Below the pieces are notes generated by a model. The model was not told the origin of the DNA. It saw only the letters and a program-made list of their open reading frames with translations, and did no database searches. Below, piece after piece: positions 8,546 through 17,853 of a stretch of DNA of 64,000 bases (the first letter of the stretch is position 1; each line of letters starts with the position of its first letter). The position numbers and the translations under genes are program-made. Origin of the DNA: Leucobacter sp. Psy1 (GTDB taxonomy: Bacteria; Actinomycetota; Actinomycetes; Actinomycetales; Microbacteriaceae); the NCBI RefSeq assembly GCF_020096995.1, contig NZ_CP083692.1, forward strand, positions 1,240,001-1,304,000, written 5' to 3'.

Positions 8546-10203
8546 TGCGCGGGCGGCTCGCCTGGGGGATCGCCGCCGCGCTGCCGCTCGTCTTCCTCGC
8601 GCTCTTCTTCCTCTGGCCGGTCGCGGCGCTCGTCGCGACCGGGTTCACGAGCGACGGCGCATTCGATGCGAGCGGGGTTCCCGCCGTGTTCTCGGACCCG
8701 CGCACCTGGCAGGTGATCGGTCATACCGTCACCCAGGCAGGGCTCGCAACGGTGCTCTCGCTCGCGCTCGGCATTCCGGCCGCCTTCGTGCTGTACCGAC
8801 TGGACTTCCGGGGGCGTGTGGCGCTGCGCGGCCTCCTCACGGTGCCGTTCGTGCTGCCCACCGTCGTGGTGGGCGTCGCCTTCACCTCGCTCTTCGGTGC
8901 GGGAGGACCGCTCTCGTGGACCGGGCTCGAGCGATCACTCCCCGTCATCGTCGCGGCGCTCGCGTTCTTCAACGTGACCGTCGTCATGCGGACGGTCGGA
9001 GGGTTCTGGTCCCAGCTCGACTCGCGGACGGCACAGGCCGCGAGCATGCTCGGTGCCGGCCCGGTTCGCGTGTTCTGGACGATCACGGTGCCGGCGCTCG
9101 CGCCGGCGATCGCGTCGGCTGCCGCCCTCGTCTTCCTGTTCTGTTCCACATCGTTCGGCATCGTGCTCGTGCTCGGCGGGCGGCGGTTCGCGAACATCGA
9201 GACGGAGATCTACCAGCTCACCGTCCAGTTCCTCGACCTGCGCTCCGCCGCCGTGCTGTCACTCGCCCAGCTCGCGATCGTGATCCTCACGCTGGTCGTC
9301 TCGTCGCGACTCCGCAGGAAGCGCGAGCGCGCCGTGGCGATGCGGAGCGAGCGGGAAGAGGGTGTCAAGCCGGGCAGACGGCATCTGCCGGTGATCCTGA
9401 TCTTCGCCGCGACAGTTCTGCTGCTCCACGGGCTCCCGATCATCACCCTGGTCGCGCGCTCGTTCCAAGCCTCGGGCGGCGGGTTCTCGGTGCAGAACTA
9501 TGTGAACCTCGTCGACCCGCCTCCCGAATCCCCGATCATCGGCTCGGTCCTCCAGGCGGCGTGCCGCTCGATCGGGATCGCGCTCATCGCGACCGCGATC
9601 GCCGTCATCCTCGGTGCGCTCGTCGCCCTCGTGCTGTCGCGGCGCCCCCGCTCCCGCGCTCTGCGTCGGAGCATCGGCGCGTTCGACGCGCTCATCATGC
9701 TGCCGCTCGGCGTCTCGGCGGTGACGGTCGGGTTCGGCCTCCTGCTCACCATGCACCAGCCGCTGGGCATCGGGTTCGACCTCAGAACCTCGGTCGTGCT
9801 GATCCCGATCGCGCAGGCGCTCGTCGCCCTTCCGCTCGTCGTGCGCACGATCCTGCCGGTGCTGCGCGGCATCGATCCCCGTCAGCGCGACGCCGCGGCC
9901 ATGCTCGGCGCCGCTCCGCTGCGCGTGCTCGCGACGATCGATCTCGCCATGCTCGGCCGCTCCGCCGGACTCGCGCTCGGGTTCGCGTTCGCGGCGTCGC
10001 TCGGCGAGTTCGGTGCGACGGCGTTCCTCGTGCGACCGGGAGCGCAGACGCTCCCCGTCGTCGTGGCCGAGCTCATCGGACATCAGGCGATGGGAAGCTA
10101 CGGGACCGCGCTCGCCGCTGCGGTCGTCCTCGCCGCCCTCACCGCTGGCATCATGATGCTGGCGGAACGGTGGCGCACGAACACGGGGGGTGGCGAATGG
10201 TAG
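8545..10203 (+). CDS. thiP: Thiamine ABC transporter permease (two-domain)
   Basis: This 552-aa membrane protein is a tandem fusion of two ABC permease domains, as in ThiP. Each half has about six helices and an EAA loop that contacts the ATPase: AASMLGAGPVRVFW in the first half and AAAMLGAAPLRVLA in the second. A basic linker (RRKRERAV) near residue 265 separates the halves. The ATG overlaps the thiB stop, so translation is coupled. The open frame extends far upstream of this start through thiB, but only because high-GC frames lack stops. It forms the channel for thiamine entry with ThiB and ThiQ. Confidence 0.93.
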   Translation: MRGRLAWGIAAALPLVFLALFFLWPVAALVATGFTSDGAFDASGVPAVFSDPRTWQVIGHTVTQAGLATVLSLALGIPAAFVLYRLDFRGRVALRGLLTVPFVLPTVVVGVAFTSLFGAGGPLSWTGLERSLPVIVAALAFFNVTVVMRTVGGFWSQLDSRTAQAASMLGAGPVRVFWTITVPALAPAIASAAALVFLFCSTSFGIVLVLGGRRFANIETEIYQLTVQFLDLRSAAVLSLAQLAIVILTLVVSSRLRRKRERAVAMRSEREEGVKPGRRHLPVILIFAATVLLLHGLPIITLVARSFQASGGGFSVQNYVNLVDPPPESPIIGSVLQAACRSIGIALIATAIAVILGALVALVLSRRPRSRALRRSIGAFDALIMLPLGVSAVTVGFGLLLTMHQPLGIGFDLRTSVVLIPIAQALVALPLVVRTILPVLRGIDPRQRDAAAMLGAAPLRVLATIDLAMLGRSAGLALGFAFAASLGEFGATAFLVRPGAQTLPVVVAELIGHQAMGSYGTALAAAVVLAALTAGIMMLAERWRTNTGGGEW

Positions 10204-10940
10204 ACGAAACGGTGGCGGGGTCCGGACTGTCGGTGGACGACGTGACCGTGCGGTACGGAGACGCGCGACGTCGTTCTGCGGCAGCGGCGACGATGGCGGC
10301 GGTCGACGGGGCGACCTTCAGCGTCGCCCGCGGCGAGGTGGTCGGGTTGCTCGGTCCGTCGGGGTGCGGCAAGTCCACGCTCCTGCGGGCGATCGCCGGC
10401 CTCGAACCGCTCGACTCAGGCTCGGTGCGCTGGGAGGAGGACGACCTGGCATCCGTGCCTCCGCACCGCCGCGGGTTCGGCCTGGTCTTCCAAGACGGTC
10501 AGCTCTTCGTCCACCGCACCGTCGCCGAGAACATCGCGTACGGCCTGCGCGTACAGCGCCTGCCGCGCCGGGAACGGGAGGCGCGCGTCATGTCGCTGCT
10601 CGAGCTCGTCGGCCTACCGGGAGCCGGGGACCGCTCCGTCACCGAGCTTTCCGGCGGTGAGCGCCAGCGGGTGGCCCTCGCCCGCTCGTTGGCGCCGGCG
10701 CCGCGTCTGCTGCTGCTCGACGAACCGCTCTCGGCGCTCGACCGCGCGCTGCGCGACCGGCTCGCCGATGACCTCGCGGGCATGCTCAGGAGTACCGGCA
10801 CCACCGCGATCCTCGTCACCCACGACGAATCGGAGGCCAGCACGATCGCCGACCGCGTGATCCGCATGGAGCAGGGGCGCTTGCTGGACGCCCCGCGCGC
10901 CACCGACATCCGCGTACTGCCCGATCGGAGGGACGGATGA
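10197..10940 (+). CDS. thiQ: Thiamine ABC transporter ATP-binding protein
   Basis: This 247-aa ABC ATPase powers ThiBP. Walker A is GPSGCGKST, the signature is LSGGERQRVALARSLA and Walker B is LLLLDEPLSALD, followed by a switch His in LVTHDE. It lacks a C-terminal regulatory domain, as expected for ThiQ. The ATG lies inside the last codons of thiP, and its own stop overlaps the next start (ATGA). The residues at about 25-35 (RRRSAAAATMAAV) form a small insertion before strand 2. Confidence 0.93.
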   Translation: MVDETVAGSGLSVDDVTVRYGDARRRSAAAATMAAVDGATFSVARGEVVGLLGPSGCGKSTLLRAIAGLEPLDSGSVRWEEDDLASVPPHRRGFGLVFQDGQLFVHRTVAENIAYGLRVQRLPRREREARVMSLLELVGLPGAGDRSVTELSGGERQRVALARSLAPAPRLLLLDEPLSALDRALRDRLADDLAGMLRSTGTTAILVTHDESEASTIADRVIRMEQGRLLDAPRATDIRVLPDRRDG

Positions 10941-11524
10941 ACCGCCCGGGCGCGCCCCTCGGTGCCGACCTCTTCGGACTCGCCCATCGTGTCCACGGGC
11001 GCCTCCGCGCCGCGGAAGCCGGACCGCCGAGCATCGTGATGATCGACGGCAGATCCGGATCGGGCAAGACCTCGCTCGCGGCGGGCCTCGCGCGCCTCCT
11101 CGGAGCGGCGATCCTCGCCGTGGAAGACCTGTACCCCGGCTGGGACGGTCTCGCAGCGGGCTCGGCGTCGCTCGCCACCGCCATCGAGACGGGCACGTAT
11201 AGACGCTACGACTGGCACGCGGCGGCCTTCACGGAGCGCATCGAGATCGACCCCGCGAGACGGCTCGTGATCGAGGGCTGCGGTGCGCTCTCGGACGCCA
11301 GCGTCGCGGCCGCCGCACGCCGCGCGCGCGGGACAGGGGGTGGCGCGGTGCACACCGTCTGGGTGGACTGCCCAGCAGAGGAGCGCAGGGAGCGCGCCCT
11401 GGCGCGCGACGGCGACACCTTCCGCCCGCACTGGGACGCATGGGCGGCGCAGGAGCACACCCTCTTCGCCCGCACGCGCCCTGTCGCGCTGGCCCGCGAG
11501 ATCATCCACGCCGAGTCCCGCTGA
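10937..11524 (+). CDS. Uridine-kinase-like P-loop NTPase in the thiamine operon
   Basis: This 195-aa protein has Walker A GRSGSGKTS at about residues 38-46, then a kinase-like acidic segment EDLYPGWDGL, a Walker-B-like strand LVIEGCGAL and a lid-like region rich in Arg (PAEERRERALARDGD). This is the layout of nucleoside or small-molecule kinases of the uridine kinase and phosphoribulokinase type. Related proteins are usually annotated only as ATP-binding protein. Its ATG overlaps the thiQ stop by 4 nt, so it is translated with the thiamine transporter under the TPP riboswitch. I infer a role in phosphorylating a salvaged thiamine moiety, but the substrate is unproven. Confidence 0.75.
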   Translation: MNRPGAPLGADLFGLAHRVHGRLRAAEAGPPSIVMIDGRSGSGKTSLAAGLARLLGAAILAVEDLYPGWDGLAAGSASLATAIETGTYRRYDWHAAAFTERIEIDPARRLVIEGCGALSDASVAAAARRARGTGGGAVHTVWVDCPAEERRERALARDGDTFRPHWDAWAAQEHTLFARTRPVALAREIIHAESR

Positions 11525-11570
11525 CGCTTCTCCCGGCTCGGGAGGACGGGCCGCGGCGGGGTAGACTGTC

Positions 11571-12194
11571 GTGGTGCTGTCACTCGCGGTTCTCATCTCC
11601 GGCGGCGGAAGCAACCTGAAAGCGCTGCTCGATGCCGCAGCCGACCCCGATTACCCGGCGCGCATCGTCGCCGTCTTCGCCGACACCGACGCCCCTGGTC
11701 TCGCCCACGCCGCGGCCGCCGGCGTCCCCACAGCGGTCGTCCGTCCGAGCGACTTCCCCTCGAGAGACGCCTGGGGCGAGGCCCTCGCCGAGGGGATCCG
11801 CGCCACGGGCGCCGGGCTCGTCGTGAGCGCGGGTCTCATGCGGATCCTGCCAGCCGGGTTCGTCCGCGCATTCTCACCTCGTCTCATCAACACCCACCCG
11901 GCGCTGCTGCCGCTCTACCCGGGCGCGCACGCCGTTCGCGACGCGCTCGCCGCCGGAGCCGTGGAGACGGGGGTCACCGTCCACATCATCGACGAGGGCG
12001 TCGATACCGGGCCCGTGCTGCGCCAGGAGCGCGTCGCGGTCCGGGCGGGGGAGAGCGAGTCCGAACTGCACGAGCGGATCAAGCGGGTCGAGCGGCCGCT
12101 CCTCGTCGACACGGTCAGAGACATCGCCACGGGGGCACTGACGCTCTCCGCCGCCGAACCCGAGCACACCACCACCCCGTACCCCCACCCCTGA
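11571..12194 (+). CDS. purN: Phosphoribosylglycinamide formyltransferase
   Basis: PurN transfers the formyl group of 10-formyl-THF to GAR in purine synthesis. The 207-aa protein has the N-terminal [11 protein letters not shown] loop, the catalytic Asn and His in INTHPALLP, and the catalytic Asp in [12 protein letters not shown]. Two successive GTG codons (11571 and 11574) can serve as start. A possible -10 box TAGACT lies 6 nt upstream, so the transcript may be leaderless. purH follows 8 nt after the stop. Confidence 0.95.
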   Translation: MVLSLAVLISGGGSNLKALLDAAADPDYPARIVAVFADTDAPGLAHAAAAGVPTAVVRPSDFPSRDAWGEALAEGIRATGAGLVVSAGLMRILPAGFVRAFSPRLINTHPALLPLYPGAHAVRDALAAGAVETGVTVHIIDEGVDTGPVLRQERVAVRAGESESELHERIKRVERPLLVDTVRDIATGALTLSAAEPEHTTTPYPHP

Positions 12195-12202
12195 GGAGCC
12201 AC

Positions 12203-13876
12203 ATGGCAGTCCAGAGCCACGACCCGAGCCTGTACGAGCATCGCGACCAGATCCCGGTCCGCCGGGCACTCATCTCCGTCAGCGACAAGAGCGGGCTCCT
12301 CGATCTCGCCGGCGCGCTCGCCGAGTCCGGCGTCGAGATCGTCTCGACGGGTTCGACGGCGGCGACCATCCGCGAGGCCGGGCACGCCGTGACCGATGTC
12401 GCCGAGGTCACCGGGTTCGCCGAGGCGCTCGACGGGCGCGTGAAGACGCTGCACCCCGCGGTCCACTCCGGGCTGCTCGCCGACCTGAGGCTCGCGGACC
12501 ACCGCAGGCAGATGAGCGACCTCGGTTTCTCCCCGTTCGAGCTCGTCGTCGTGAACCTGTATCCGTTCGACGAGACGGTCGCGGCAGGAAAGCCGGCGGC
12601 CGACATCGTCGAGAACGTCGACATCGGCGGGCCCGCGATGGTCAGAGCCACGGCGAAGAACCATGCGAACGCCGCCATCGTCGTCTCACCCGGGCGCTAC
12701 TCCGAGATCGTCGACGCCGTGCGCGCGGGTGGCACCACGCTCGCGCTCCGCCGATCCCTCGCGACCGAAGCCTTCGTGCACACGGCGAACTACGACGCTT
12801 CCGTCGCCAACTGGTTCCTCGAGCAAGACGAGCGCGGGTGGGAGGAGTCGGACGGAGCGGACGATGCTGAGCAGTCGGGAGGACCGACCGAGGCGTCGAT
12901 CGACAGCCTCTTCGACACCGTCGAGGGCTACGTCGGATACGAGGTATTCGGTCTGCGCGAGTCGGTGCTCCGCTACGGCGAGAACAGTCACCAGCGGGCC
13001 GCGCTCTTCACTGAGAACGAGGGCTCCGGGATCGCTCAGGCCGCGCAACTGCACGGCAAGCCGATGTCCTACAACAACTACGTGGACGCCGACGCAGCGG
13101 TCCGCGCCGCCTTCGATCATGAGCGGCCGGCCGTCGCGATCATCAAGCACGCGAATCCGTGCGGCATCGCGGTCGCACCCGAGGGCGCGGCCGATCCCAT
13201 CGCCGCGGCGCACGAGCTCGCGCACGCCTGCGATCCCGTATCCGCGTTCGGAGGCGTTATCGCGGCGAACCGCCCCGTGACCCGTGCAATGGCGGAGACG
13301 GTCTCCGGCATCTTCACCGAGGTGATCGTGGCGCCGGCATTCGAGCCGGAGGCGCTCGAGATCCTCACCCAGAAGAAGAACGTGCGCCTGATCGCGCTTC
13401 CGGCGGACTTCGCGCAGAACCCTGTGGAACTGCGCCAGGTCTCCGGCGGATTCCTGGTGCAGGACGCCGACCGGTCATTCGCACCCGCCGACAGCTGGAC
13501 GCTCGCCACCGGAACGCCCGCCGACGCCGAGACCCTCGCCGAACTCGAGTTCGCCTGGCGCGCGTGCCGCGCCGTGAAGTCGAACGGGATCCTGCTGACC
13601 GCAGGCGGCGCCTCCGTCGGCGTGGGCATGGGCCAGGTCAACCGCGTCGATTCGTGCCGCCTGGCGGTCGACCGCGCCGGTGAGCGAGCGGCGGGATCCG
13701 TCGCGGCGTCCGACGCGTTCTTCCCGTTCGCCGACGGCCTGCAGGTGCTCCTCGACGCTGGCGTGCGCGCCGTCGTGCAGCCCGGCGGGTCGGTGCGCGA
13801 CGAGGAGGTCGTCGCTGCTGCGGAAGCCGCAGGCGTCACCATGTACTTCACGGGGGAGCGGCACTTCGCCCACTGA
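12203..13876 (+). CDS. purH: Bifunctional AICAR transformylase / IMP cyclohydrolase
   Basis: PurH carries out the last two steps to IMP. The 557-aa protein has the N-terminal cyclohydrolase (MGS-like) domain at about 18-160, with SVSDKSGL and [15 protein letters not shown], and the transformylase domain after it, with [10 protein letters not shown] carrying the catalytic Lys and His. The C-terminus keeps [15 protein letters not shown] and [10 protein letters not shown], as in the family. It is slightly longer than the E. coli enzyme because of an acidic Asp/Glu-rich insertion near 220. GAGGAG precedes the ATG. It is co-transcribed with purN. Confidence 0.97.
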   Translation: MAVQSHDPSLYEHRDQIPVRRALISVSDKSGLLDLAGALAESGVEIVSTGSTAATIREAGHAVTDVAEVTGFAEALDGRVKTLHPAVHSGLLADLRLADHRRQMSDLGFSPFELVVVNLYPFDETVAAGKPAADIVENVDIGGPAMVRATAKNHANAAIVVSPGRYSEIVDAVRAGGTTLALRRSLATEAFVHTANYDASVANWFLEQDERGWEESDGADDAEQSGGPTEASIDSLFDTVEGYVGYEVFGLRESVLRYGENSHQRAALFTENEGSGIAQAAQLHGKPMSYNNYVDADAAVRAAFDHERPAVAIIKHANPCGIAVAPEGAADPIAAAHELAHACDPVSAFGGVIAANRPVTRAMAETVSGIFTEVIVAPAFEPEALEILTQKKNVRLIALPADFAQNPVELRQVSGGFLVQDADRSFAPADSWTLATGTPADAETLAELEFAWRACRAVKSNGILLTAGGASVGVGMGQVNRVDSCRLAVDRAGERAAGSVAASDAFFPFADGLQVLLDAGVRAVVQPGGSVRDEEVVAAAEAAGVTMYFTGERHFAH

Positions 13877-13884
13877 GGAGCTCA

Positions 13885-13922
13885 GGGCTCGCTCCGCTCT
13901 CGCCGGAGTGCGGAGCGCGCCC
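13885..13922 (+). terminator. Hairpin after purH
   Basis: GGGCTCGCTCCG (13885-13896) pairs with CGGAGCGCGCCC (13911-13922) with one mismatch and a 14-base loop. It begins 9 nt after the purH stop. There is no U-tract. It probably ends the purNH transcript. Confidence 0.5.
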
Positions 13923-13999
13923 GCCTCCACACCTCTCGCGGTACTCCGGGACCATCGAAGCGGCACCCGGGTCTGACGCGGCCACCCCGGCCCCGTCCG

Positions 14000-14005
14000 T
14001 AGCGT
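14000..14005 (+). promoter_or_regulatory. -10 box before the ABC ATPase gene
   Basis: TAGCGT ends 7 nt before the ATG at 14013, with no ribosome site between, which suggests a leaderless mRNA. Confidence 0.45.
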
Positions 14006-14012
14006 CGATGGC

Positions 14013-14777
14013 ATGGAGATTCAGACGAGCAGCATGGGCCTCGTGGCCCGTGTCACCCACCTCAGCAAGCACTACGGCACCGACGACCACCGGGTCACGG
14101 CGCTCGACGACGTCTCGATCGGGATCAGGCGAGGTGAGTTCACCGCCATCATGGGCCCGTCGGGCTCGGGCAAGTCGACGCTCATGCACGTCATGGCCGG
14201 CCTCGACTCCGCCAGTGAGGGGCGCGTCTGGTTGGGAGATGACGAGATCACCCACCTCGGGGATCGTGAGCTGACCCGCCTGCGTCGGCGACGCATCGGC
14301 TTCGTGTTCCAGGCGTTCAACCTCGTTCCCACTCTCGACGTCCGCGGCAACCTGCGGCTGCCCTTCGAGCTGGGCGGTCGCGGGCCGAACCGGGAGGAGC
14401 GCGAGCGCATCGACGCCCTCGTCGCCGGTCTGGGCCTGGCCGACCGGACGGCGCACCGGCCCCACCAGCTGTCAGGCGGTCAACAGCAGCGCGTGGCGAT
14501 CGCACGGGCGCTCGCGACGCGCCCCGACATCATCTTCGCCGACGAGCCGACGGGGGCGCTCGACTCGCGCACCAGCCGTGAAGTGCTGCGTCTGCTGCGC
14601 TCCGCTGTCATCGGATCCGGACAGAGCATCGCGATGGTCACCCACGACCCCATCGCGGCGAGTCACGCGGACCGCATCCTGTTCCTGGCAGACGGGCGCA
14701 TCGTCGCCGACCACGTGGCCATGAGCGCTGAGCAGATCTCGGAGATGATGCTCGGCCTCGAGGCGGTGACGGCGTGA
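14013..14777 (+). CDS. ABC transporter ATP-binding protein, MacB/LolD type
   Basis: This 254-aa ATPase has Walker A GPSGSGKST, signature LSGGQQQRVAIARALA and Walker B IIFADEPTGALDSRT, which is diagnostic of the MacB/LolD/FtsE-like group. These ATPases pair with FtsX-fold permeases and drive mechanotransmission, export of peptides or antibiotic resistance rather than classical import. The partner permease begins inside its last codons (GTGA overlap). A methionine at codon 8 is an alternative start. No regulator or two-component system is adjacent, so the substrate cannot be guessed. Confidence 0.9.
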   Translation: MEIQTSSMGLVARVTHLSKHYGTDDHRVTALDDVSIGIRRGEFTAIMGPSGSGKSTLMHVMAGLDSASEGRVWLGDDEITHLGDRELTRLRRRRIGFVFQAFNLVPTLDVRGNLRLPFELGGRGPNREERERIDALVAGLGLADRTAHRPHQLSGGQQQRVAIARALATRPDIIFADEPTGALDSRTSREVLRLLRSAVIGSGQSIAMVTHDPIAASHADRILFLADGRIVADHVAMSAEQISEMMLGLEAVTA

Positions 14778-16201
14778 TCCGGGCGGGCGGCGGCGTCCGG
14801 GCCGCCGGACCCGTGCCGGGCGGGGTGCGCGAGCACGCGGCCACAGTGGTGGTGGCCGCACTGTCGAGTCTCTTCGCCGTCACGCTGATCCTCGGCGTCG
14901 GGGTACTGACGGCGTCGATCGATCCGGCACTCGTGGCCTCAAGCGGCACCTTCTGGATCATGCTGATGCTGGTGGCGCTCATCTTCATCCTCATCGCGCT
15001 CTACGTCGGCGCGATCGTCACGGCGAACACGTTCGCGACCATCATCGCGGGGCGCGTGCGGACCATCGCGCTCACTCGGCTCATCGGTGCCACTGCACGA
15101 CAGGTGCGCGCTCGAGTGGCGGCGGAGGGCCTGCTCATGGGCTGCGTCGGCGCGCTCCTCGGCGGAGCACTCGCGGTCGGGCTGATGCTCGCGATCGTGC
15201 GCTGGGGGCCCGCACTCGGATGGTTGCCTTCCGGCCGCGACTACCCGGTCTTCCATCCGCTGGCCTTCGCTGCAGTCGGCGTCGTGGCGCTCACCACGTG
15301 GATCGCCGCCTGGACGGGGTCGCGTCGCGTCGCCGGCGTCTCGCCGGTGGCGGCCACCGGTGCCGCCGTCGAACTCGCTCCTGCGGAGTCCGTGCGGCGC
15401 ACGGGACGCACCGTGTGCGCGATCGTGCTGCTCGCCATCGGGGCGGCACTGCTGGCCGGTGGTGTCATCCTCGGTCTCCGATACCCGATCGGGCTGTTCG
15501 TGTCGTTCTGGGGTGGCGTCCTGTCGTTCACCGGCATCGCCATCGGAGCGCACGTCATCATGCCACCACTGCTCCGCTGGGCCGCGATCCCGCTGTCGGG
15601 CGGGCCGACCGGCAAGCTCGCGGGGGCCAATGCCGTGCGCTTCCCCGAGCGGAGTGCGCGCGCCACCATCGGACTCGTCATCGGCGTGACGCTCGTCACG
15701 ATGTTCGCGGTCGCACTCGCGACCTACGAGCAGATGACGCTGCAGATCTTCGCAGAGGATCCGGAGATGGCGGCGATGCTCAGCGACACGCTCGCCGTCA
15801 CGACGGCCGTCTTCACCGGCCTCGTCGGTTTCTCCGCGATCATCGCCGCCGTCGGCATGGTGAACACGCTGTCGCTCGGCGTGTTGCAGCGCACGCGCGA
15901 GTTCGGCCTGCTCAGGGCCCTCGGATTCACCGGCGGACAGGTTCGGGCCATGGTGGTCGTAGAGAGCGCGCAGATGACCCTCGTCGCCCTCGGATTCGGC
16001 CTCCTGCTCGGCACCCTCTACGGGTGGGCGGCAGCGCAGTCGCTCATGGGCTTCGAGGTCGGACTGACCGCCCCGACGCTCCCGTGGCCGATACTGGTCG
16101 GCATCGTGGCCTTCGGCGTCCTGCTCGCTGCGGTAGCGGCGGTCGCGCCGGCGAGACGAGCGGTGCGGGTATCCCCGGTGGCAGCGCTCGCCGTCGACTG
16201 A
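14774..16201 (+). CDS. FtsX-like ABC transporter permease
   Basis: This 475-aa membrane protein contains two FtsX-type domains, at about 20-165 and 345-470. Each has the cytoplasmic coupling segment typical of the family (RVRTIALTRLIGAT in the first, QRTREFGLLRALGFT in the second). It lacks the large extracytoplasmic MacB periplasmic-core domain, as is common in actinobacterial two-domain versions. It has about eight helices. The GTG start overlaps the ATPase stop, which makes the pair an obligate unit. The substrate is unknown. Confidence 0.88.
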   Translation: MIRAGGGVRAAGPVPGGVREHAATVVVAALSSLFAVTLILGVGVLTASIDPALVASSGTFWIMLMLVALIFILIALYVGAIVTANTFATIIAGRVRTIALTRLIGATARQVRARVAAEGLLMGCVGALLGGALAVGLMLAIVRWGPALGWLPSGRDYPVFHPLAFAAVGVVALTTWIAAWTGSRRVAGVSPVAATGAAVELAPAESVRRTGRTVCAIVLLAIGAALLAGGVILGLRYPIGLFVSFWGGVLSFTGIAIGAHVIMPPLLRWAAIPLSGGPTGKLAGANAVRFPERSARATIGLVIGVTLVTMFAVALATYEQMTLQIFAEDPEMAAMLSDTLAVTTAVFTGLVGFSAIIAAVGMVNTLSLGVLQRTREFGLLRALGFTGGQVRAMVVVESAQMTLVALGFGLLLGTLYGWAAAQSLMGFEVGLTAPTLPWPILVGIVAFGVLLAAVAAVAPARRAVRVSPVAALAVD

Positions 16202-16254
16202 GCGTCAGCTCGGGGAGGAGCGGCGAGACCAGCGTTTCGTTACCGATGTATCGC

Positions 16255-16260
16255 TACGCT
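16255..16260 (+). promoter_or_regulatory. -10 box of a leaderless small-protein gene
   Basis: TACGCT ends 6 nt before the ATG at 16267. No Shine-Dalgarno sequence is present. Confidence 0.45.
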
Positions 16261-16266
16261 GGCACC

Positions 16267-16617
16267 ATGGAGATTTTGAAGGGTGTTCTGGTCGTCCTGC
16301 ACATCATCGGGTTCGGCGTGGTCATGGGCGGTGCCCTGGCGCAACTGCCGAACGTGAAGCTCGGCACGGCGAAGGTGAGCAAGGGGATTCTGCACGGGAG
16401 CCTCCTGCTCCTCGTCACCGGACTCGCGCTCGTCGGCATGGTCTACGCACTTGGTGGCACGCCGAACAACGCGAAGATCGGGGTGAAACTGATCGTGCTG
16501 ATCGCGATCATCGCGTTGGTGATCGTGAACCGCAAGAAGGAAAAGATCTCGGGCGGGGTGCTCGGTGCGATCGCCGGTCTCTCTGCGGTGAATGTCGCGC
16601 TCGCCGTGCTCTGGTGA
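16267..16617 (+). CDS. Small four-helix membrane protein, unknown function
   Basis: The 116-aa product is almost all membrane: helices at about 5-25, 40-62, 70-90 and 97-115, with short basic loops (KVSKG, NRKKEK). I do not recognise a named family with certainty; similar short proteins occur as hypothetical proteins in related actinobacteria. The ATG is chosen because a -10 box is 6 nt upstream and the hydrophobic segment begins immediately. A strong inverted repeat follows 41 nt after the stop. Nothing nearby suggests a partner. Confidence 0.75.
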   Translation: MEILKGVLVVLHIIGFGVVMGGALAQLPNVKLGTAKVSKGILHGSLLLLVTGLALVGMVYALGGTPNNAKIGVKLIVLIAIIALVIVNRKKEKISGGVLGAIAGLSAVNVALAVLW

Positions 16618-16658
16618 ATCGCAGCGGAAACGGATCCCTCGCGATCCGGTGAAGAATG

Positions 16659-16690
16659 TGCCAGACTGATCGCGTCAGATCAGTCTGGCA
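16659..16690. repeat. Perfect 13-bp inverted repeat before the MsiK-type gene
   Basis: TGCCAGACTGATC (16659-16671) and GATCAGTCTGGCA (16678-16690) are exact inverted copies around GCGTCA. The stem is only moderately GC-rich and lacks a U-tract. It could be a terminator for the gene before, or an operator for the ATPase gene that starts 60 nt downstream. Confidence 0.7.
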
Positions 16691-16750
16691 CTTCACTTTC
16701 ACGAAGGATCGTCCGGCACGTACCTGCCGGTGAAAGAAGGGAATACCTCA

Positions 16751-17851
16751 ATGGCGAGCGTCATTTACGACAGCACGACCCTGCACTACCCGGGCACTGA
16801 ACGCCCAGCGGTGACCGACCTCGACCTCACGATCGGCGACGGCGAGTTCCTCGTCCTCGTCGGACCGTCCGGGTGCGGCAAGTCCACCGCCCTCCGCATG
16901 CTGGCGGGGCTCGAAGAAGTCACGAGCGGGCGGATCCTCATCGGAGACGAGGACATGACCCATGTCTCTCCGAAAGATCGCGACATCGCGATGGTCTTTC
17001 AGAACTACGCGCTCTACCCGCACATGACGGTGGCGGAGAACATGGGCTTCGCGCTCAAGATTGCCGGAGTCGGCAAGGAGGATCGACGGAAGCGCGTCGA
17101 GGAGGTCGGCGAGCAGCTCGGACTCACCGAGTACCTCGACCGGAAGCCGAAGGCGCTCTCCGGCGGGCAGCGGCAGCGTGTCGCGATGGGCCGAGCGATC
17201 GTGCGCGAGCCCCGAGTCTTCCTTATGGATGAGCCGCTGTCGAACCTCGATGCGAAGCTCCGCGTGCAGACTCGCACCTGGATCGCCTCACTGCAGCGCG
17301 AGCTCGGCATTACGACGGTCTACGTGACCCACGACCAGACCGAAGCGCTCACGATGGGCGATCGGATCGCGGTCATGAAACTCGGCGTCCTGCAGCAGGT
17401 GGGTACACCGCGCGAACTCCTGGACCATCCCGTCAACACGTTCGTCGCGGGGTTCATCGGCAGCCCGGCGATGAACCTGTTCACCGCGACCGTGGATGAC
17501 GCCGGCCTCGTGTTCGGCAACGCCCGCGTGCCGCTCGCACCTGAAGTGCGCGAGGCGATCGGCGGCGACCGCGTGACGGTCGGCGTTCGTCCAGAGGACT
17601 TCACTGTTTCCGGGCCGGGGGGCGAGGGGATCTCGATCACGGCGACCCTCGTGGAAGAGCTCGGCGCGGACGGCTACCTCTTCGCGGATGTGGACCTCAC
17701 CGGCGAGGAGACGCCGCTCGTTGTCCGGGTCGACGGACGTGATCATCCCGACGCCGGGGACGAGGTGACGGTGCTCCCGCTGACGCCGCGTGTGCACCTC
17801 TTCGATGTCGAATCGGGGGAGCGGATCGGCACGCCGGAGGCGAAGCGCTAG
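16751..17851 (+). CDS. Orphan MalK/UgpC/MsiK-type sugar ABC ATPase
   Basis: This 366-aa protein has Walker [10 protein letters not shown], signature [16 protein letters not shown] and Walker [13 protein letters not shown], and then a C-terminal MalK-like regulatory domain of OB/TOBE type from about residue 240 (VGVRPEDF motif). No permease or binding protein is nearby. In Streptomyces and relatives one such ATPase (MsiK) powers many sugar importers, and that is the likely role here. The start ATGGCGAGC is preceded by a GAAGGG site; an upstream in-frame ATG lacks one. An inverted repeat 60 nt upstream may regulate it. Confidence 0.9.
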   Translation: MASVIYDSTTLHYPGTERPAVTDLDLTIGDGEFLVLVGPSGCGKSTALRMLAGLEEVTSGRILIGDEDMTHVSPKDRDIAMVFQNYALYPHMTVAENMGFALKIAGVGKEDRRKRVEEVGEQLGLTEYLDRKPKALSGGQRQRVAMGRAIVREPRVFLMDEPLSNLDAKLRVQTRTWIASLQRELGITTVYVTHDQTEALTMGDRIAVMKLGVLQQVGTPRELLDHPVNTFVAGFIGSPAMNLFTATVDDAGLVFGNARVPLAPEVREAIGGDRVTVGVRPEDFTVSGPGGEGISITATLVEELGADGYLFADVDLTGEETPLVVRVDGRDHPDAGDEVTVLPLTPRVHLFDVESGERIGTPEAKR

Positions 17852-17853
17852 GG

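Noticed and set aside
8316-10196. Long open frame leading into thiQ
   Set aside because: It runs out of frame through thiP. The ATG at 10197 directly precedes the ABC domain.
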